DNA from: Mesodorylaimus sp. YZB2_4 | Lineage: Eukaryota; Nematoda; Enoplea; Dorylaimida; Dorylaimidae | Direction: 5' to 3' | Assembly (NCBI GenBank): GCA_030248295.1 | Contig: JASANH010001563.1 | Location: 620,001-684,000, forward strand | Length of the DNA: 64,000 bases | Shown here: positions 1 to 10,909 of the stretch, piece by piece | How positions within the stretch are numbered: position 1 is the first letter of the stretch | Layout of the letters: every line of letters starts with the position of its first letter | Translations under genes and position numbers: made by a program | The notes under the pieces: generated by a model | What the model was told of the DNA's origin: nothing | The model's input: only the letters and a program-made list of their open reading frames with translations | Database searches by the model: none

Positions 1-1140
1 GATGATGTTCACGTTCACCTTTTTCTTCTTGAACATTTTTGCAGTTTCCATCAGCTAATGCAGAAAAAGTACTTCGGATATTAAACAGAGCCGTCACGCG
101 CCTAAATGCGTTCTTCAGCCGAAATTCTAGCCAGCTTTGGCAAGAAACGAGAGGCACCTCGTTTTTTAAAAATTATTTCGACAGCACTCACCCTGGCGTC
201 ATCTCCTACAAACAGACTGATATCGGATATCGTGCAGCTTCGTGAAGAGATTGTTGTGGTTCGTCGTCAAAGTGGCCAACACAGTCACGCTGCTAAAATG
301 GTGTGCTTTTTGGTCATCTATAAGGCACGAATCATTGCAATGTATTTTCCCATATGCATCCCACAAGGGACTCCAGGATTTTAGTGGCAGCTAGTCACAT
401 GGATGCCTAACGAGGAAAAACCATCAACATGACAAAAGTCTAGAAATCATTTTAAATCCACCCATGAAATGAAATTCTTCCTATCTGATAGTAAGAATTT
501 CAGCGGGGTTGGTGACCAAGTTCGGGTCACACAGGCTATGGATTCCACGAAGAGTGAAACAAGGCAAACCACTCAGCCATACTCAGCAGTCCAACCGTAC
601 ATTTGGGACTCATTCAGAAATTTCCACTGAATCAACAAAGTCGCGGCTTCTTATTGAACATGGCAACCGGCTCGGGCTGAAGTCGCCATTTCGCATGTCT
701 TCAGCATTGTCAAACTGCAAAATAAATGAACTATTTCAGGAGTTGTCAAAGGGCGGAGGACTGATCGTGAGACTAAAGCACACCATATCATCGTGCTTTC
801 TAGCACCATTTTTCTAAGAAATTTGATTTAGTAAAATAAATAAATACATCCTGTCATTCAAGGATATTAGCGCACCGTTTATTCCTCTGCCTTTTGTCCC
901 CTCATCATATCCTCCCAGGGCCTTGTTCCAGCACAAGCTGTAAAATTTAGAAATGCCAGGTCTGGTCAATTTGAGAATGAGTTGCACCATAACTGGAAAG
1001 GACTTGTCCGTAGAACTCTTGACGGAATAATTCATACTTACCTGTTAAAAAGCTGCAATGTTGGAGTGCTATGTACCAACGTGCACAAAACTAAAGCAAA
1101 GGCTCGGGGTCTTGGTGTGAAGACAGCACGCCGAATTTGT
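1..1140. other. Intergenic, no supported gene
   Basis: A possible splice acceptor (tttttgcag, ending about position 44) is followed by an open frame to about 245 on the plus strand, which could be a terminal exon of a gene lying to the left of the window. The peptide resembles nothing I know and the upstream exon is not present, so I do not call it as a gene. The rest of this stretch shows no coding pattern. Confidence 0.4.
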
Positions 1141-1149
1141 AACCATGTC

Positions 1150-1311
1150 ACAGCTATACATATTTACTATACTATACTGCGCACTCGAGGGCTAAGGAAC
1201 ACATACTTGACAATCATTTTGTACCGAGGCGGGAGTCGAACCCTCCCCTGTAAGTGCGCACCCAGCTTGAGAGGCAGACGCCTTAACCCGCTAGCCCACG
1301 ACCCCGGCCAG
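1150..1311 (-). repeat. tRNA-derived SINE, copy 1
   Basis: Read on the minus strand, the copy starts with a class II tRNA-like head (about 1310 to 1231). It has an A-box-like segment (gggctagcgggttaaggcg) and a perfect B-box-like segment (gggttcgactccc). A body follows with the words ttccttagccctcgagtgcgca. The anticodon arm pairs poorly, so this is a retroposon head and not a functional tRNA. It lies directly behind copy 2 in the same orientation, forming a tandem pair. The same head and body recur near 8.65 and 9.63 kb. Confidence 0.75.
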
Positions 1312-1471
1312 TTCGTGTTCATGTTTTACCGCATCACCAAACGCTTATGCGCACTCGAGGGTGAAGGGACACATTTTACACGAAATGATTTACCGGCCCG
1401 CGAGTCGAACGCTCGCCCGTAACCGCGCACCTGGCGTGAGAGGCAGACGCCTAACGCACCAGGCTGCGAGG
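1312..1471 (-). repeat. tRNA-derived SINE, copy 2
   Basis: Minus-strand copy with a tRNA-like head (about 1471 to 1385; ggtgcgttaggcgtctgcct, then gcgttcgactcgcgg). The body includes tttcgtgtaaaatgtgtccc and cctcgagtgcgcataagcg, and the tail is a short catgaa-type repeat (aaaacatgaacacgaac). Its 5' end abuts the palindromic MITE that begins at 1472. The body is nearly identical to the copies at 8.65 and 9.63 kb, which suggests fairly recent activity. Confidence 0.8.
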
Positions 1472-1605
1472 CCTGGGGCCGGTTTCACAATCAGCTAGGA
1501 CATGTCCTAGATATATTAGGACACCCCAAGTCCTATCCTACATCACTGCGATTTTATCGTCCTAACTTTAGGACATGTCCTGGCTGATTGTGAAACCGGC
1601 CCCAG
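1472..1605. mobile_element. Palindromic MITE, 134 bp
   Basis: Terminal inverted repeats of about 36 bp match with a single mismatch: 1472-1507 (begins cctggggccggtttcacaat) and 1571-1605 (its reverse complement, ends aaaccggccccagg). The inner ends carry the self-complementary word aggacatgtcct, and the spacer holds more aggac/gtcct words. The element is too small to encode anything and looks like a non-autonomous DNA transposon. I could not define a clear target-site duplication, so the superfamily is open. Confidence 0.8.
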
Positions 1606-1621
1606 GTGCGTTAGGGCCTGG

Positions 1622-1643
1622 TGGGTTAGGGTTAGGGTTAGGG
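1622..1643. repeat. Short TTAGGG run
   Basis: Three consecutive ttaggg units follow gtggg just outside the MITE. This is the ancestral animal telomere repeat, but three units is too few to call an interstitial telomere. The run sits in sequence resembling the SINE head (gcgttaggg, gggttagg), so it may have arisen by slippage there. Confidence 0.6.
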
Positions 1644-2898
1644 CCATGCATCAGCGTATCCTATTTGCACGGCACATTGCCTCGCAGTGCACTATTTGTC
1701 GGGGCGAAGAGAGAGGGAGATAAGTCGATATCGAGCGCGACTAGTTCTTGGACTGATTGCGAGTATCACCTGTATGCGGACCCTGTTCACCTGCCAAGGT
1801 GGCTTAGAGTACTGTTGACGACCTGACAAGTGCAGCCAAGACCCTGGTCCTACGTGTTCTCAAGAAGGCGTAGTAGATCTGCTCGAAGTAAAGCTAAAGC
1901 TGTGTTGCGTGATTTGAGTCGAACCCTCACATCACTGTTCGTACAGGATGTCTACTGTAGTATCCCGAGTCCAGTAGCACTACACACAGACTGACGGTTT
2001 CAACAGAAGAAACGGTCTGCCATCCTTCAAGGCTTCGGTTATTAGCACCCATTTTCCATCCAGCCCCGCGTCCCGAAGCTACACGGACGTGTCACTGATT
2101 TCGCATGGGCGACTATTATGGCACCAGTGTAAAAAGCCAAATGCTATGCTATAGCCTATGGTCATGTTTAAGGAAACATACAGTATTTTTTACTTTGGTA
2201 GAGCTCGAGAGGCGCCTCCTCGATCAGATTATCGCCTGACTGGTCGCGTCACTAAGTCACGATCAGCGAGGGACATGCTGTCTCCAAACGGTTTCACCCG
2301 ATCAAGTTTCAGCTTTGCAACTCAATTTATGAGCTCATTTTCTTTTACAGCCTTTCGAAAACGGCCTTTTGACAATACGTACTCCTCACGTCAGTCATAC
2401 CGAACACGCCTTTCCTTTATGAGGTTGTTATTTGGTCCAGCCACATGAGGCGCGTGATCGATCGGAAACGGGCTAATAGTCGATCACGCACAAGAAACTG
2501 GATGGGCAAAAGAACAAAAACATGGTTATCGGGGAAAAGCTGGCACGGATGTGAGTCGACCTGCGACCAGCCTAGCCTGCATACCGATGCAATTAGAGGC
2601 CAAATAAGCCAGGTTTATTGTGGCCGTTGCTGGGTGCTATCATCATCTTGTCTTAGTATTTTCACGTTCGCTCGATCAACTCCTTGGCAACCAAGTAAGC
2701 TTCGTCAGAGCGCGGGGAGAGAGCCAGGTTTAAAAGGCCAGTCAGGGGGATGAGGGTAAGTGCTGTGATTGCATCCGATGTGGCTCATTGTGAGCAGTCT
2801 CGAGTGCTCGAGGTGATAAACAGGCGCCCTTCTGGTGGCAATTCATTGAATCCGTTAAACATCGATCCGCCTATACGACTGCACTGATCAGTGCTAGC
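1644..2898. other. Intergenic, no supported gene
   Basis: Two open frames of about 100 codons on the plus strand (2158-2448 and 2445-2753) have no recognisable motif and no coding-like composition. A TATA-like word (tttaaaag, about 2729) lies about 170 bp upstream of the possible gene at 2899. A tRNA B-box-like word on the minus strand near 1915-1930 may be another degenerate SINE fragment. Confidence 0.4.
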
Positions 2899-3339
2899 AT
2901 GGGCAGTGCTGTCGTCAAGTCTGACCCATCGGCCGCTCAACTGGTCGACCGTGAACGCACGGTCACTCCCAACCAGACAGGACCACCAGCCCCTCACGAT
3001 CACGCCCGACCACCCACCTCCGACTCTGACCAACTTACTGCGTCCTCTCCACAACCCACGCCCCTCCTTGAAAAATTCGACTCCACATCGATTGCCCGCC
3101 TCACTATCACCTCGTCAACGCACCGCCCAGATTCAAGGATACGATCCAATGCTTCCAGTCCGACCTCGTCCCAACTCAGCACCAAGACGGCCGAGGAGGA
3201 GCTGCACAACGTGATGGCCTGGATCTTTCAGCCGACCACCCACGTCGACACTGCCGGCAGACCCAAGGTCCACAAACTCTACCACCATCGACCATCTGGT
3301 GTCTACGACCACGAAGCCATGCCCGTTGTTTACCAGTGA
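2899..3339 (+). CDS. Hypothetical 146-aa protein, possibly N-myristoylated
   Basis: This is a single open frame with no recognised family. It starts MGSAVVK, which has the Gly-2 and Ser/Ala pattern of an N-myristoylation signal. A Pro/Ser/Thr-rich middle follows, and the end is more structured (EEELHNVMAWIF near residue 100, then a His/Tyr-rich segment finishing AMPVVYQ). Codon use looks like the neighbouring genes, with many C-ending codons, and no splice site is needed. The antisense frames over the same bases are probably shadows. It could instead be one exon of a larger gene, or not coding at all. The spinster-like gene lies convergently 310 bp to the right. Confidence 0.45.
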   Translation: MGSAVVKSDPSAAQLVDRERTVTPNQTGPPAPHDHARPPTSDSDQLTASSPQPTPLLEKFDSTSIARLTITSSTHRPDSRIRSNASSPTSSQLSTKTAEEELHNVMAWIFQPTTHVDTAGRPKVHKLYHHRPSGVYDHEAMPVVYQ

Positions 3340-3649
3340 TATGGACTGTGTCCTACTAGTTGACTGTGGTTCTACCGTGCACATCCGTTGTGGAAAGTGG
3401 ATGACCACCACGCTGCCACACCTTTACACTCACGCTTTACACACCTCTCGAGATCAACGTTAGACAAACCGACGTTATCCCAATGGCCAACATGACAAAG
3501 TGCAGAGGCACTAACTCGAGTAAACTCTGAAATATGTGCACAGTTCCCCTAACACAAGAAAAGGTGTAAGTACATATAATTAAGCCAGTAACCATCACCA
3601 GTTTAATATCTCACAATCCCACGCCGCCTAGCCACCCACTCCCATCCCC
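3340..3649. other. Intergenic gap
   Basis: This is the space between the possible gene at 2899-3339 and the stop codon of the minus-strand spinster-like gene. It should hold the 3' untranslated region of the latter. I see no clear AATAAA on the minus strand and no repeat. Confidence 0.5.
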
Positions 3650-6600
3650 CTATAACCTATACCGAATATCGGCATCATTTTCGTCCTCGTCGGGCGGAAT
3701 CAGACGCGCCCGCGAATCAGGAGATGGCAACTCGCCCACACTCGACGCGTCGTTAATGCCTCCGTATCCATTCGAATGGTCAATTCCAGGCGAGCCATCG
3801 ATGACCGCCACGTTGACAGGATCAGTGCCTAAACGCGCGCATTCTTGCCTTCTGCTCTCCATCACGAATTGCCAATACTCACCTCTGGACAAGATCTGAC
3901 TGGCCTTCCGATCAGCCTCAACGTACCACGCATTGCCGAGGAAGAAGAAGCCGCCCAACACCAAAATGAAGCATGGCATGTACATGGCATATTTCAGGGA
4001 GACAAACTGGGCAGCGTCCGACTCGTCTCCGTGTCTGATAGCATCAGATACCTAAAAAAAAGAAGGAGCTGTTATTACAAATATTCAACCGCCAGTCCCA
4101 AATGCACTTACCACTCCAATCAAATACGGACTAGCCGCATCACCCAGTAAGTGCGAAAACAAAATTTGAAAGGCACTTGCCGTCGCTCGACGATTAGGCG
4201 TTACGATATACTGAAAAGGGAACACAGTCAGACTTCATCCCAACACATGCCTAAAAGCACCCAGGCCCAGTGCCTAATCTGACAGAAAGATGTCCTGCAT
4301 GAGAGTTTACCTCCTAACTCCAAACCCACTCATTCGAAACTCACCTTCTCTGCACCCAACGAGCAGCGAAGACCCCACCAACCCCAGGCCCCTACTTACC
4401 ATCAATATATCCGACACCAGCGCCCAATTCAGACTTAAGCACAAGACCGCAAAGAACACCGAGCCCTAAAATAACACAGCGGTTACCTCAACCCAACCCA
4501 TCACAGCGTCACTCTTACCCAGGCCACTGCCATGCTTGCTTGAATAAACGTCAGCGATGAGTACATAAACGGAATACTAAGCAAAATTCCAATTCCACAC
4601 ACCAAGGGGTCGGCTAAAACGTCAAAACAGTCTCACAATTTAAATTAGTTCCTCCTCCGCATCGCCCCCACTTACCCTTCGAGTTGGTCTTTCTCCATAG
4701 CTGAGCCCAAACAGAGCCAATGATCACACCACCGAAACCCGCTAAACAGGTGATAACACCAAATATCAAGCCTATGCTAAAACAAAAGCCATAGTTTCAG
4801 CATCCGCAAAAAAGAAACAGCTTAACTCTACAAACCTGCCGGCATCAGGTTTTCTCATTTGCGATTTTTCCGAAAGCTCAACAAAAGTTGGTCCCCACCA
4901 ACTCAGTGAGCCTGACGTGAATGTGACGCAGGTGAATCCCAAAGTGCCCCAAACGAAACTTCGGCTGGAATGGGAAATCATATATACGTTTTCAATTACT
5001 AAATTGAAAATTCACTTACTTTTTAACCAAATACTTCAAATCTTCCAACCAGCTTGAAGACTGCAAACGCGATGCGTGCTCCGATTCGCCACGTTTCGGC
5101 TCTTTCAAAACGAATATTAACAAGAGTAGACAAATAACGCCGAAAAATGGCGTCACCTGCAAATAATATTTCCATATCGTACATTATCGCCTCGGCAACT
5201 GTCTAAATATGCCACACATACCCTGACACCCCATCGCCAACCCACGTCTTTGTCTGGAAATAATTCTGCCACGCTTGAGCCAACCATGAATCCGAGACCG
5301 CTAAAAAATGAACGACTCTTTAACATGACTAAATAATCGGAAATCGAAGCACGCACCTTCCGACAGGAATAGCGAAATAGAACACCATCAACATCCTCGT
5401 TCGCATATCGTGCGTGAACAAATCCGCGATCAATGTGGACGCTACAGTCGAATAAGATGCTTCGCCGATGCCGACCACGCCGCGACAAAGTAAGAAGACA
5501 GCGAACAACTGGAAATGAGCAGATATAGGTCAGAATCTTACGGCTAATGTAAGCTGAAATACGCACGTTATTTGGCACGAATGTGCTCGCCATAACTGTG
5601 GCCGACCAAATGAGAATGCCAGCGACCATAATCCACTTTCTTGAATATCGATCGCCCAAGTAGCCAAAAATGGGTGCAAAAATCATGTAGGCGCAGATGA
5701 ATATGGTTTGTAGAAGACCTGCTTGGGCGTTGTTTATGCTAAAATCGCTTTGTACGGCGGAAAGGACGCCTGAAACATGGAGTGGTTGTGAGGCACTATT
5801 GTAAATAAGGAAGTCTGAAAAGGCTTACCAGCGACCGTAAATCGATCCATGTAATTTAGCAAGTTTATAAAGAACAAAATGGCTACGGTAACGTAGGCAC
5901 GTCTTGAACTAAACACTGGGCCACTGTAAGTACCGCGGCCGTCCATTTCGCTTGATTGAGTCGGTGTAAACGGAGACCCGTTTTTGACACCTGAAAAAAG
6001 CAAGCAATATTAGAGATAAGATACAAAGTACCGGAAAAAACAAGTCAGAAAATCTAACGATTACTGTAAATATTTAAAAATTACTGGACAGAACACTGTC
6101 TCGGCATGCTGGAAAAATAACTACTCACCTATGAACAACCAATGATGTCGCATGAGTAAGCAAAGTTTCAGATTCCTTGCGACTGCGCAAAACCCATTCT
6201 TCGCCGCACCTACTGTACTCTGGATCCCACCTTTTGCGCGAACAAACTTGTAGCTTTTTTAAGACTCTGCAGTAAACAGACACTAACCAACTCCAGCAAA
6301 CCAACCGGTGCCACTACAGCAGGGAAAGCGCCGCATGATCACATTCCAAGTACCCTATGTATGTGCCTACGGTCTGCTTTTTTCCTGGCACCAGCGTTCA
6401 AAACGCGACTAACGTAAGCAAGTTAGCGGATCAGCTGACTACTGGGTTGTACGTACATACCGCCTTGCAGTACTGATAAGATTTCCCAGTGAATGATACA
6501 AATCGAAAAACGAAATCCATCACAGCACTTGGGCTGCGAGACCCGAAGCTGGTTTTTAGGCACATCGCATTTGCTACAGACAGTATTGCAGGTTATCTTC

Positions 6601-6826
6601 CATCTTCTATCATAGACTTACCTCCGCTCAAAGAATTCTTATCTTCTACGATAGAAACTTTCTTTCCACTGATAACTGTTTTCTCCTCTGAAAATGGCTC
6701 GACGACACGATGACTACCGTTTCGCAATGAGGTTCGATGATCACGATTCTGATCCAAATTCCGAGCAGTAAATTCCGTTTCTTGCTCTCCGTACGGCGCG
6801 GCCATCGTCGCCGGCAGCGGCCACAC
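3650..6826 (-). CDS. SPNS1: Spinster-like lysosomal MFS transporter
   Basis: Major-facilitator protein of the spinster family. Vertebrate SPNS1 is a lysosomal H+-coupled lysophospholipid exporter, and that role is inferred here. Exons on the minus strand: 6826-6622, 5990-5829, 5769-5567, 5508-5357, 5300-5222, 5156-5020, 4964-4836, 4776-4676, 4613-4519, 4465-4400, 4210-4112, 4051-3650. The frame is continuous and gives about 609 aa, or 602 from the second Met at 6805. TM1 carries the family signature [15 protein letters not shown], and the TM2-3 loop has the MFS motif [10 protein letters not shown]. Further family words are [11 protein letters not shown] and LSWWGPTF. About 12 membrane segments can be recognised. 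The N-terminus (~80 aa) and the C-terminal tail are polar and cytosolic. Introns are mostly 53-65 nt; the first is 631 nt. Upstream non-coding exons are possible. SPNS2/3 paralogues cannot be excluded. Confidence 0.88.
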
Positions 6827-8018
6827 GTGTTCCTATATCACCCATGATTAATTCTGTTATTTTCAAACACTCGATAGTTTTGACGTTGGCCTGACCAAAT
6901 GACCAAACTTGGCAACGAAACACGCCACCCGGCTGGTCCCGCCCTCGCGCGCACAGCTGCCAGCTGATATCAGCTCACTTCAAATCATTATGAGCGTCCG
7001 AAAACCGCGCGAATTTTAAAAAGCTAAAACAGGTAGCAATCCTACGAAGCCCCTAGCTCTTACAAAGCAATTTCGAAAGAGAAAAGCGGGAAGCCTTACT
7101 TGTATTTCTCTTACTGCCTAATCTCGATGACCCAGTCGCAGAGAGTGGCTACGTAGCACCTCTTCCCACCAACAACCTGGCAAACTTCTGGCGGGCAGAT
7201 CGACCGCGGTTGCACACCTTTCGTCGACGCGGCAGGTATGAAAACAAAGCATTATCATTCCGAGCGTATGTAGATTACCAACCATGCCTTTATCGGTTCC
7301 CCTTTTTCAAAGTGCTAAACTGGCTCGGGCTCGGTCTCTTTCAAAGTCGTGCCGTCCCCCCCTACAGCACAGGTGCTGCGGCCCCGACACTTGACTGTTA
7401 ACAAGTGATATGTCTGATAAACCACTATGCAAACTTTTCACACTGGCCGACTCGGCTGATGTTTGCAAAGAGCGAAGAGTGAACCATTCTAATTCGGGAT
7501 TACTGATGAGACGGGTGCAAGTGCGGAGAGGACTTGGAGTTGAGACGATGAAGAATGAGGAGAGGCATGCGATAAGGTGATCAGGCGAAAGGATTAGAAA
7601 CGTTTTTATCAAGGTTACTTCATCCTGGGACGACCATACTGTACTTGACGACAGCATACGGCCATTTTTAGGTCAGTTTTACAATACCCTGGGATATTTG
7701 AGAAAGCTAACGCAGGGACCAAGAACACCAGCCAGTCTCACGATCAGTTTGGCCAACCCGCTGGGGTGTTTGGACCTGCAGGGCAAGGTCTCAGAAAATT
7801 CTTTTGCTCTCAGCCGCCTGGTCTAACCGTGACCCTGTTAGCATATACAAACAAGAAAAAACGTTAACGCCACGGGGACTCGAACTCACGTTTCCTTATT
7901 TTAAGCTCTAGCTCCAGCTCCAGTCAGCTAATAAGACCACTTCCAGCTTGTCACTTACTACCTTACTAGCACTAGCCCATTATTCCAAGGTGTAGGGGTC
8001 CATCTGTCAATCGACTCT
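6827..8018. other. Intergenic, upstream of the spinster gene
   Basis: No gene can be supported. A minus-strand tRNA-like stretch at about 7865-7935 has a B-box-like gagttcgagtcccc and a D-arm-like tagctgactgg with a small internal duplication. It folds poorly and is probably a degenerate SINE head of another family. The proximal part should hold the spinster promoter, but no core element stands out. Confidence 0.4.
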
Positions 8019-8190
8019 CAGCACGTCGATGGTCTGCTTTCATCCCCGTCAAGCTGATGTTTCAGCCGCAAAACCAGTTAGGTCGGAAAACTTGGCTAGC
8101 TGTGCTGGGTTTTGGAGTGGCGCAACAGCTCCATCGGTCACTCCCGCTGGTAATACGGACCGAGTATTACATCCTGTAAGCAACGATGCA
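8019..8190 (+). repeat. Dispersed repeat R1, copy a
   Basis: Member of a dispersed family whose core reads gatgtttcagccg, then a diverged aggtcggaa.acttgg, then a gggtttt..gg block and ggtcactccc. The same order of words is seen at 14.18 kb on this strand. It is seen inverted at 8.89, 46.24, 47.22 and 63.08 kb. No coding potential and no terminal repeats were found. Confidence 0.6.
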
Positions 8191-8652
8191 CTGGCACTGA
8201 CATGGTGGCACACCAGCCAGACCACAGCTGGCAGCCGTAAATCATCATCGCATTTAATGTTGAAACTGCCCCTGCTACCTACAGGCCTGTGGGTAGCTGT
8301 CATGTGGCGCTGCGCTGATAAGCTACAACAAGAGTGCCACCTGCCGAGCCGGCGTTGTCACAACGTTGGGCAAGACAAACAATGGCATGTCAGCAAAAAA
8401 GCCGAGGTGTCTTAGAAAAATGTCATAGATGTGTTATTTGAAGCATCGGCTGGGCAGACACCAGCCGTTTGCACAAAAAGTACAGTTTTTCTACGCTTCT
8501 ACATTGCAAATGTCGCGACTTCATCTCAAATCCTTTTCAGTTTATTCTCCATGATAAATTACCATCTATGGTAGGCACTGGTGTTCCGCTGAAGATCAGA
8601 CCTGAGCTACAGATGGTCAAGACATGGTCAAGACCAAGAATGATCTACTGTA
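8191..8652. other. Intergenic, no feature seen
   Basis: I see no gene, splice-consistent exon or repeat boundary that I can defend between the R1 copy and the SINE copy at 8653. Confidence 0.4.
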
Positions 8653-8772
8653 GGTTAGGCGTCTGCCTCTCACGCCAGGTGCGCAATTGCGGGCGAGTGT
8701 TCGACTCGCGGGCTGGTAAATCATTTCGTGTAAAATGTGTCCCTTCACCCTCGCGTGCGCATAAGTGGTCGT
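8653..8772 (+). repeat. tRNA-derived SINE, copy 3
   Basis: Plus-strand copy with the head ggttaggcgtctgcctctca and the B-box-like gtgttcgactcgcgg. The body tttcgtgtaaaatgtgtccc is shared word for word with copies 2 and 4. It diverges after cgcgtgcgcataag, so the 3' part is missing or mutated. Confidence 0.8.
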
Positions 8773-8884
8773 CCACGCCCGCTAGCACCTGTTTCGCACA
8801 CTGTACACACTCGTATCTCGGATGTGCTAAGGCAGCAATACAGTATAATGAATTGTAATACGACTGGGTTCCTATCACCGAAGG

Positions 8885-9020
8885 GATTGGGCCAAAACCC
8901 AGGACAGTCTACCAAGTCTTCCGATCTACAGTATTCCATGGCTGAAACGTCGCCCTGACGGTTGAAACTCCCAGCTGCCGTCTTCGCAGAGTATCGAATG
9001 GCAGTCAAGCCTCTACAGAA
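8885..9020 (-). repeat. Dispersed repeat R1, copy b
   Basis: The complement of the R1 core is visible on the plus strand (aagtcttccgatct, then ggctgaaacgtcgccctgac). It is preceded by a ccaaaacccagg block and followed by words shared with the copy at 47.22 kb (gcagtcaagcctct and similar). Orientation is opposite to copy a. Confidence 0.6.
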
Positions 9021-9624
9021 TGCAATCATGTCAGGTCATTGATCAGGTTGGTAGTTCAGTATGTCGTCACTTTGACCTCAGCACTGTTGTCACATGCAAC
9101 AAAGCAGCAGTGGTTAGGTCGTTCGTCAGTGGATCTTATTTAACGTACAAAGATCCAGCTACTACAAAATAGCGAATTTTTCAGGAAGCTGATGATAAGT
9201 CTTTTTGCGCAAATAACCATGGCTGACCTAGACAGTAAGCACTGCAAGAATTGTTGCCGCAGTCGCCACTGAGAACACAGTACTTGATTGAAAAATAAAA
9301 ATGTTTCCCGAAGCAGTAAGTTTTTTCTTTCTTTTGCCGCTCATGCAGATGCAGACTATCGTCTGAAATTATCGCAAAATCGAATTGCTTGACTTTGAAA
9401 GCCACCATTTTAAAAAATTCACATTTCCGACCCTCATTCTTGCCTCACTTTGAGATTGCTAACAGACAGTACCTACCGTTTTGAGGCTGGGAGTTCTCTG
9501 CTGTGAATGCTACTAACTCCTACAGCAGTAGTCTAAGAAATTGGTGGTCTCTCCAGTCGGTGCCTGGAAAATAATTTTCTGATTCAGGAGATTCAGGCTT
9601 GTCGGAAAGACGCAGTCCCGTGCA
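9021..9624. other. Intergenic, no feature seen
   Basis: No coding or repeat feature can be supported here. Confidence 0.4.
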
Positions 9625-9760
9625 GCAGTCGCGCCAGGTGCGCAGTTATGGGCGAGTGTTCGACTCGCGGGCTGGTAAATCATTTCGTGTAAAATGTGTC
9701 CCTTCACCCTCGAGTGCGGATAAGCGTTTGGTGATGTGGTAAAACATGAACATGAACATG
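9625..9760 (+). repeat. tRNA-derived SINE, copy 4, 5' truncated
   Basis: The copy starts inside the tRNA-like head (gcgccaggtgcgcagttatg), consistent with incomplete reverse transcription. It then keeps the B-box, the body (cctcgagtgcggataagcgt, ttggtgatgtggtaaaacat) and the tail, here three catgaa units. It is the most complete 3' end of the family in the window. Confidence 0.8.
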
Positions 9761-10909
9761 AGTCACGAAAGCTGTTTCTGTTTCGCCAAAGTCAGCCTGC
9801 TTCCGTAACAACCATTTGTCGAGCAAGTTGACTTCGCTTTCTTTGCAGAATTGTCTAACTTACTGTAATTATACTGGAATACATTGGTATTGGAGTAGAG
9901 CTCCAATCACAGCCAGCCTGAATCAAGTAGTCCACAAATCCATCCATTTATGTACAGTGCTGCTGTAAAAACCTGCTCTTCTTATCATTTCCACATCATT
10001 TTTACACTGTTGCAATGCGGACGTCATTCCGGGAACTTTTACGCCCTCCGTTTACTGCTTACTGTACTTGACACTGAAACCACGCCCTGTGCCACAGCAG
10101 CGACCGTCGCTCGTATTCTCTTTATTCCCTTTATTAGCCCGATGAAGGCTACCTGTGAGACGCACATATCAGCGTGTTCTATTTGTAAGTGCTATTAGCC
10201 GAGTCCGTCCGTGAGTTCGCGCTGACAAACGACCTCATATTTGTCGTATCCTCCCTTGTGCACGCGGCTCGAACCTCGTAAAAACCAGCTAACCATCTCT
10301 AATCGAAAGTATGGCATGCCATGGTCATTTTTGAATATCCTACCACTCGGTACCTGGACCCAGACCGGCTAATATTTTCGTCTGGGCTTTTTCACGGCTG
10401 GTAGAGGAAGTGGCGGAAGGCAATAATTGGCTCTGCATTCCTCGCCCTGGGGCCGCATGAGTGGCGAGGGAAGAGGTGGGAGAATTGAATCAGACTGACA
10501 CCAACTCCCATTTGGCATTTTCATGTAATCGTAGCTGCCAACTGACGTGCTCCTATTTTCTTTTTGGTTCAGGCCGTGGGCTGCTGCTGTGTTTGCTGGT
10601 GCGTATTGGAAATCGATGTGGCTAATGGCAGGCAGCTGGCCGACGTTAGGGCGGGGAGGCGAGGAATAAGCTGAGGGGATGTCTTCAAGCGCACAGCACA
10701 TAATGCTTAGGCCGGGCATTAGTGAGCGATAAAGAATACGAGACGAACGAACGAGCAGGGGGCTCGTCGGTGGCTCTCCTTCTTTTTTCCATGCCCATTT
10801 TATAAAGGCGTGGGAAAAGGAAGAAACAGCGAACCGTCGTAGCGGCCGAGGGCGCTCGCGCACCTTGTTCTATCGGGCACCTCGATGTGATATATTCTAA
10901 GATCCATTT
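9761..10909. other. Intergenic, upstream of the RSKR-like gene
   Basis: No gene supported. The last few hundred bases should contain the promoter and 5' untranslated region of the kinase gene that starts at 10910. The long minus-strand open frames over 10369-11161 are Arg/Ser/Pro-rich shadows without family motifs. Confidence 0.4.

Noticed and set aside
1231-1310. A functional tRNA-Leu/Ser gene on the minus strand
   Set aside because: The A and B boxes are good, but the anticodon and acceptor stems pair poorly and related heads with the same body occur several times, so it is a SINE head.
1622-1643. Interstitial telomere or chromosome end
   Set aside because: Only three TTAGGG units, flanked on both sides by ordinary sequence.
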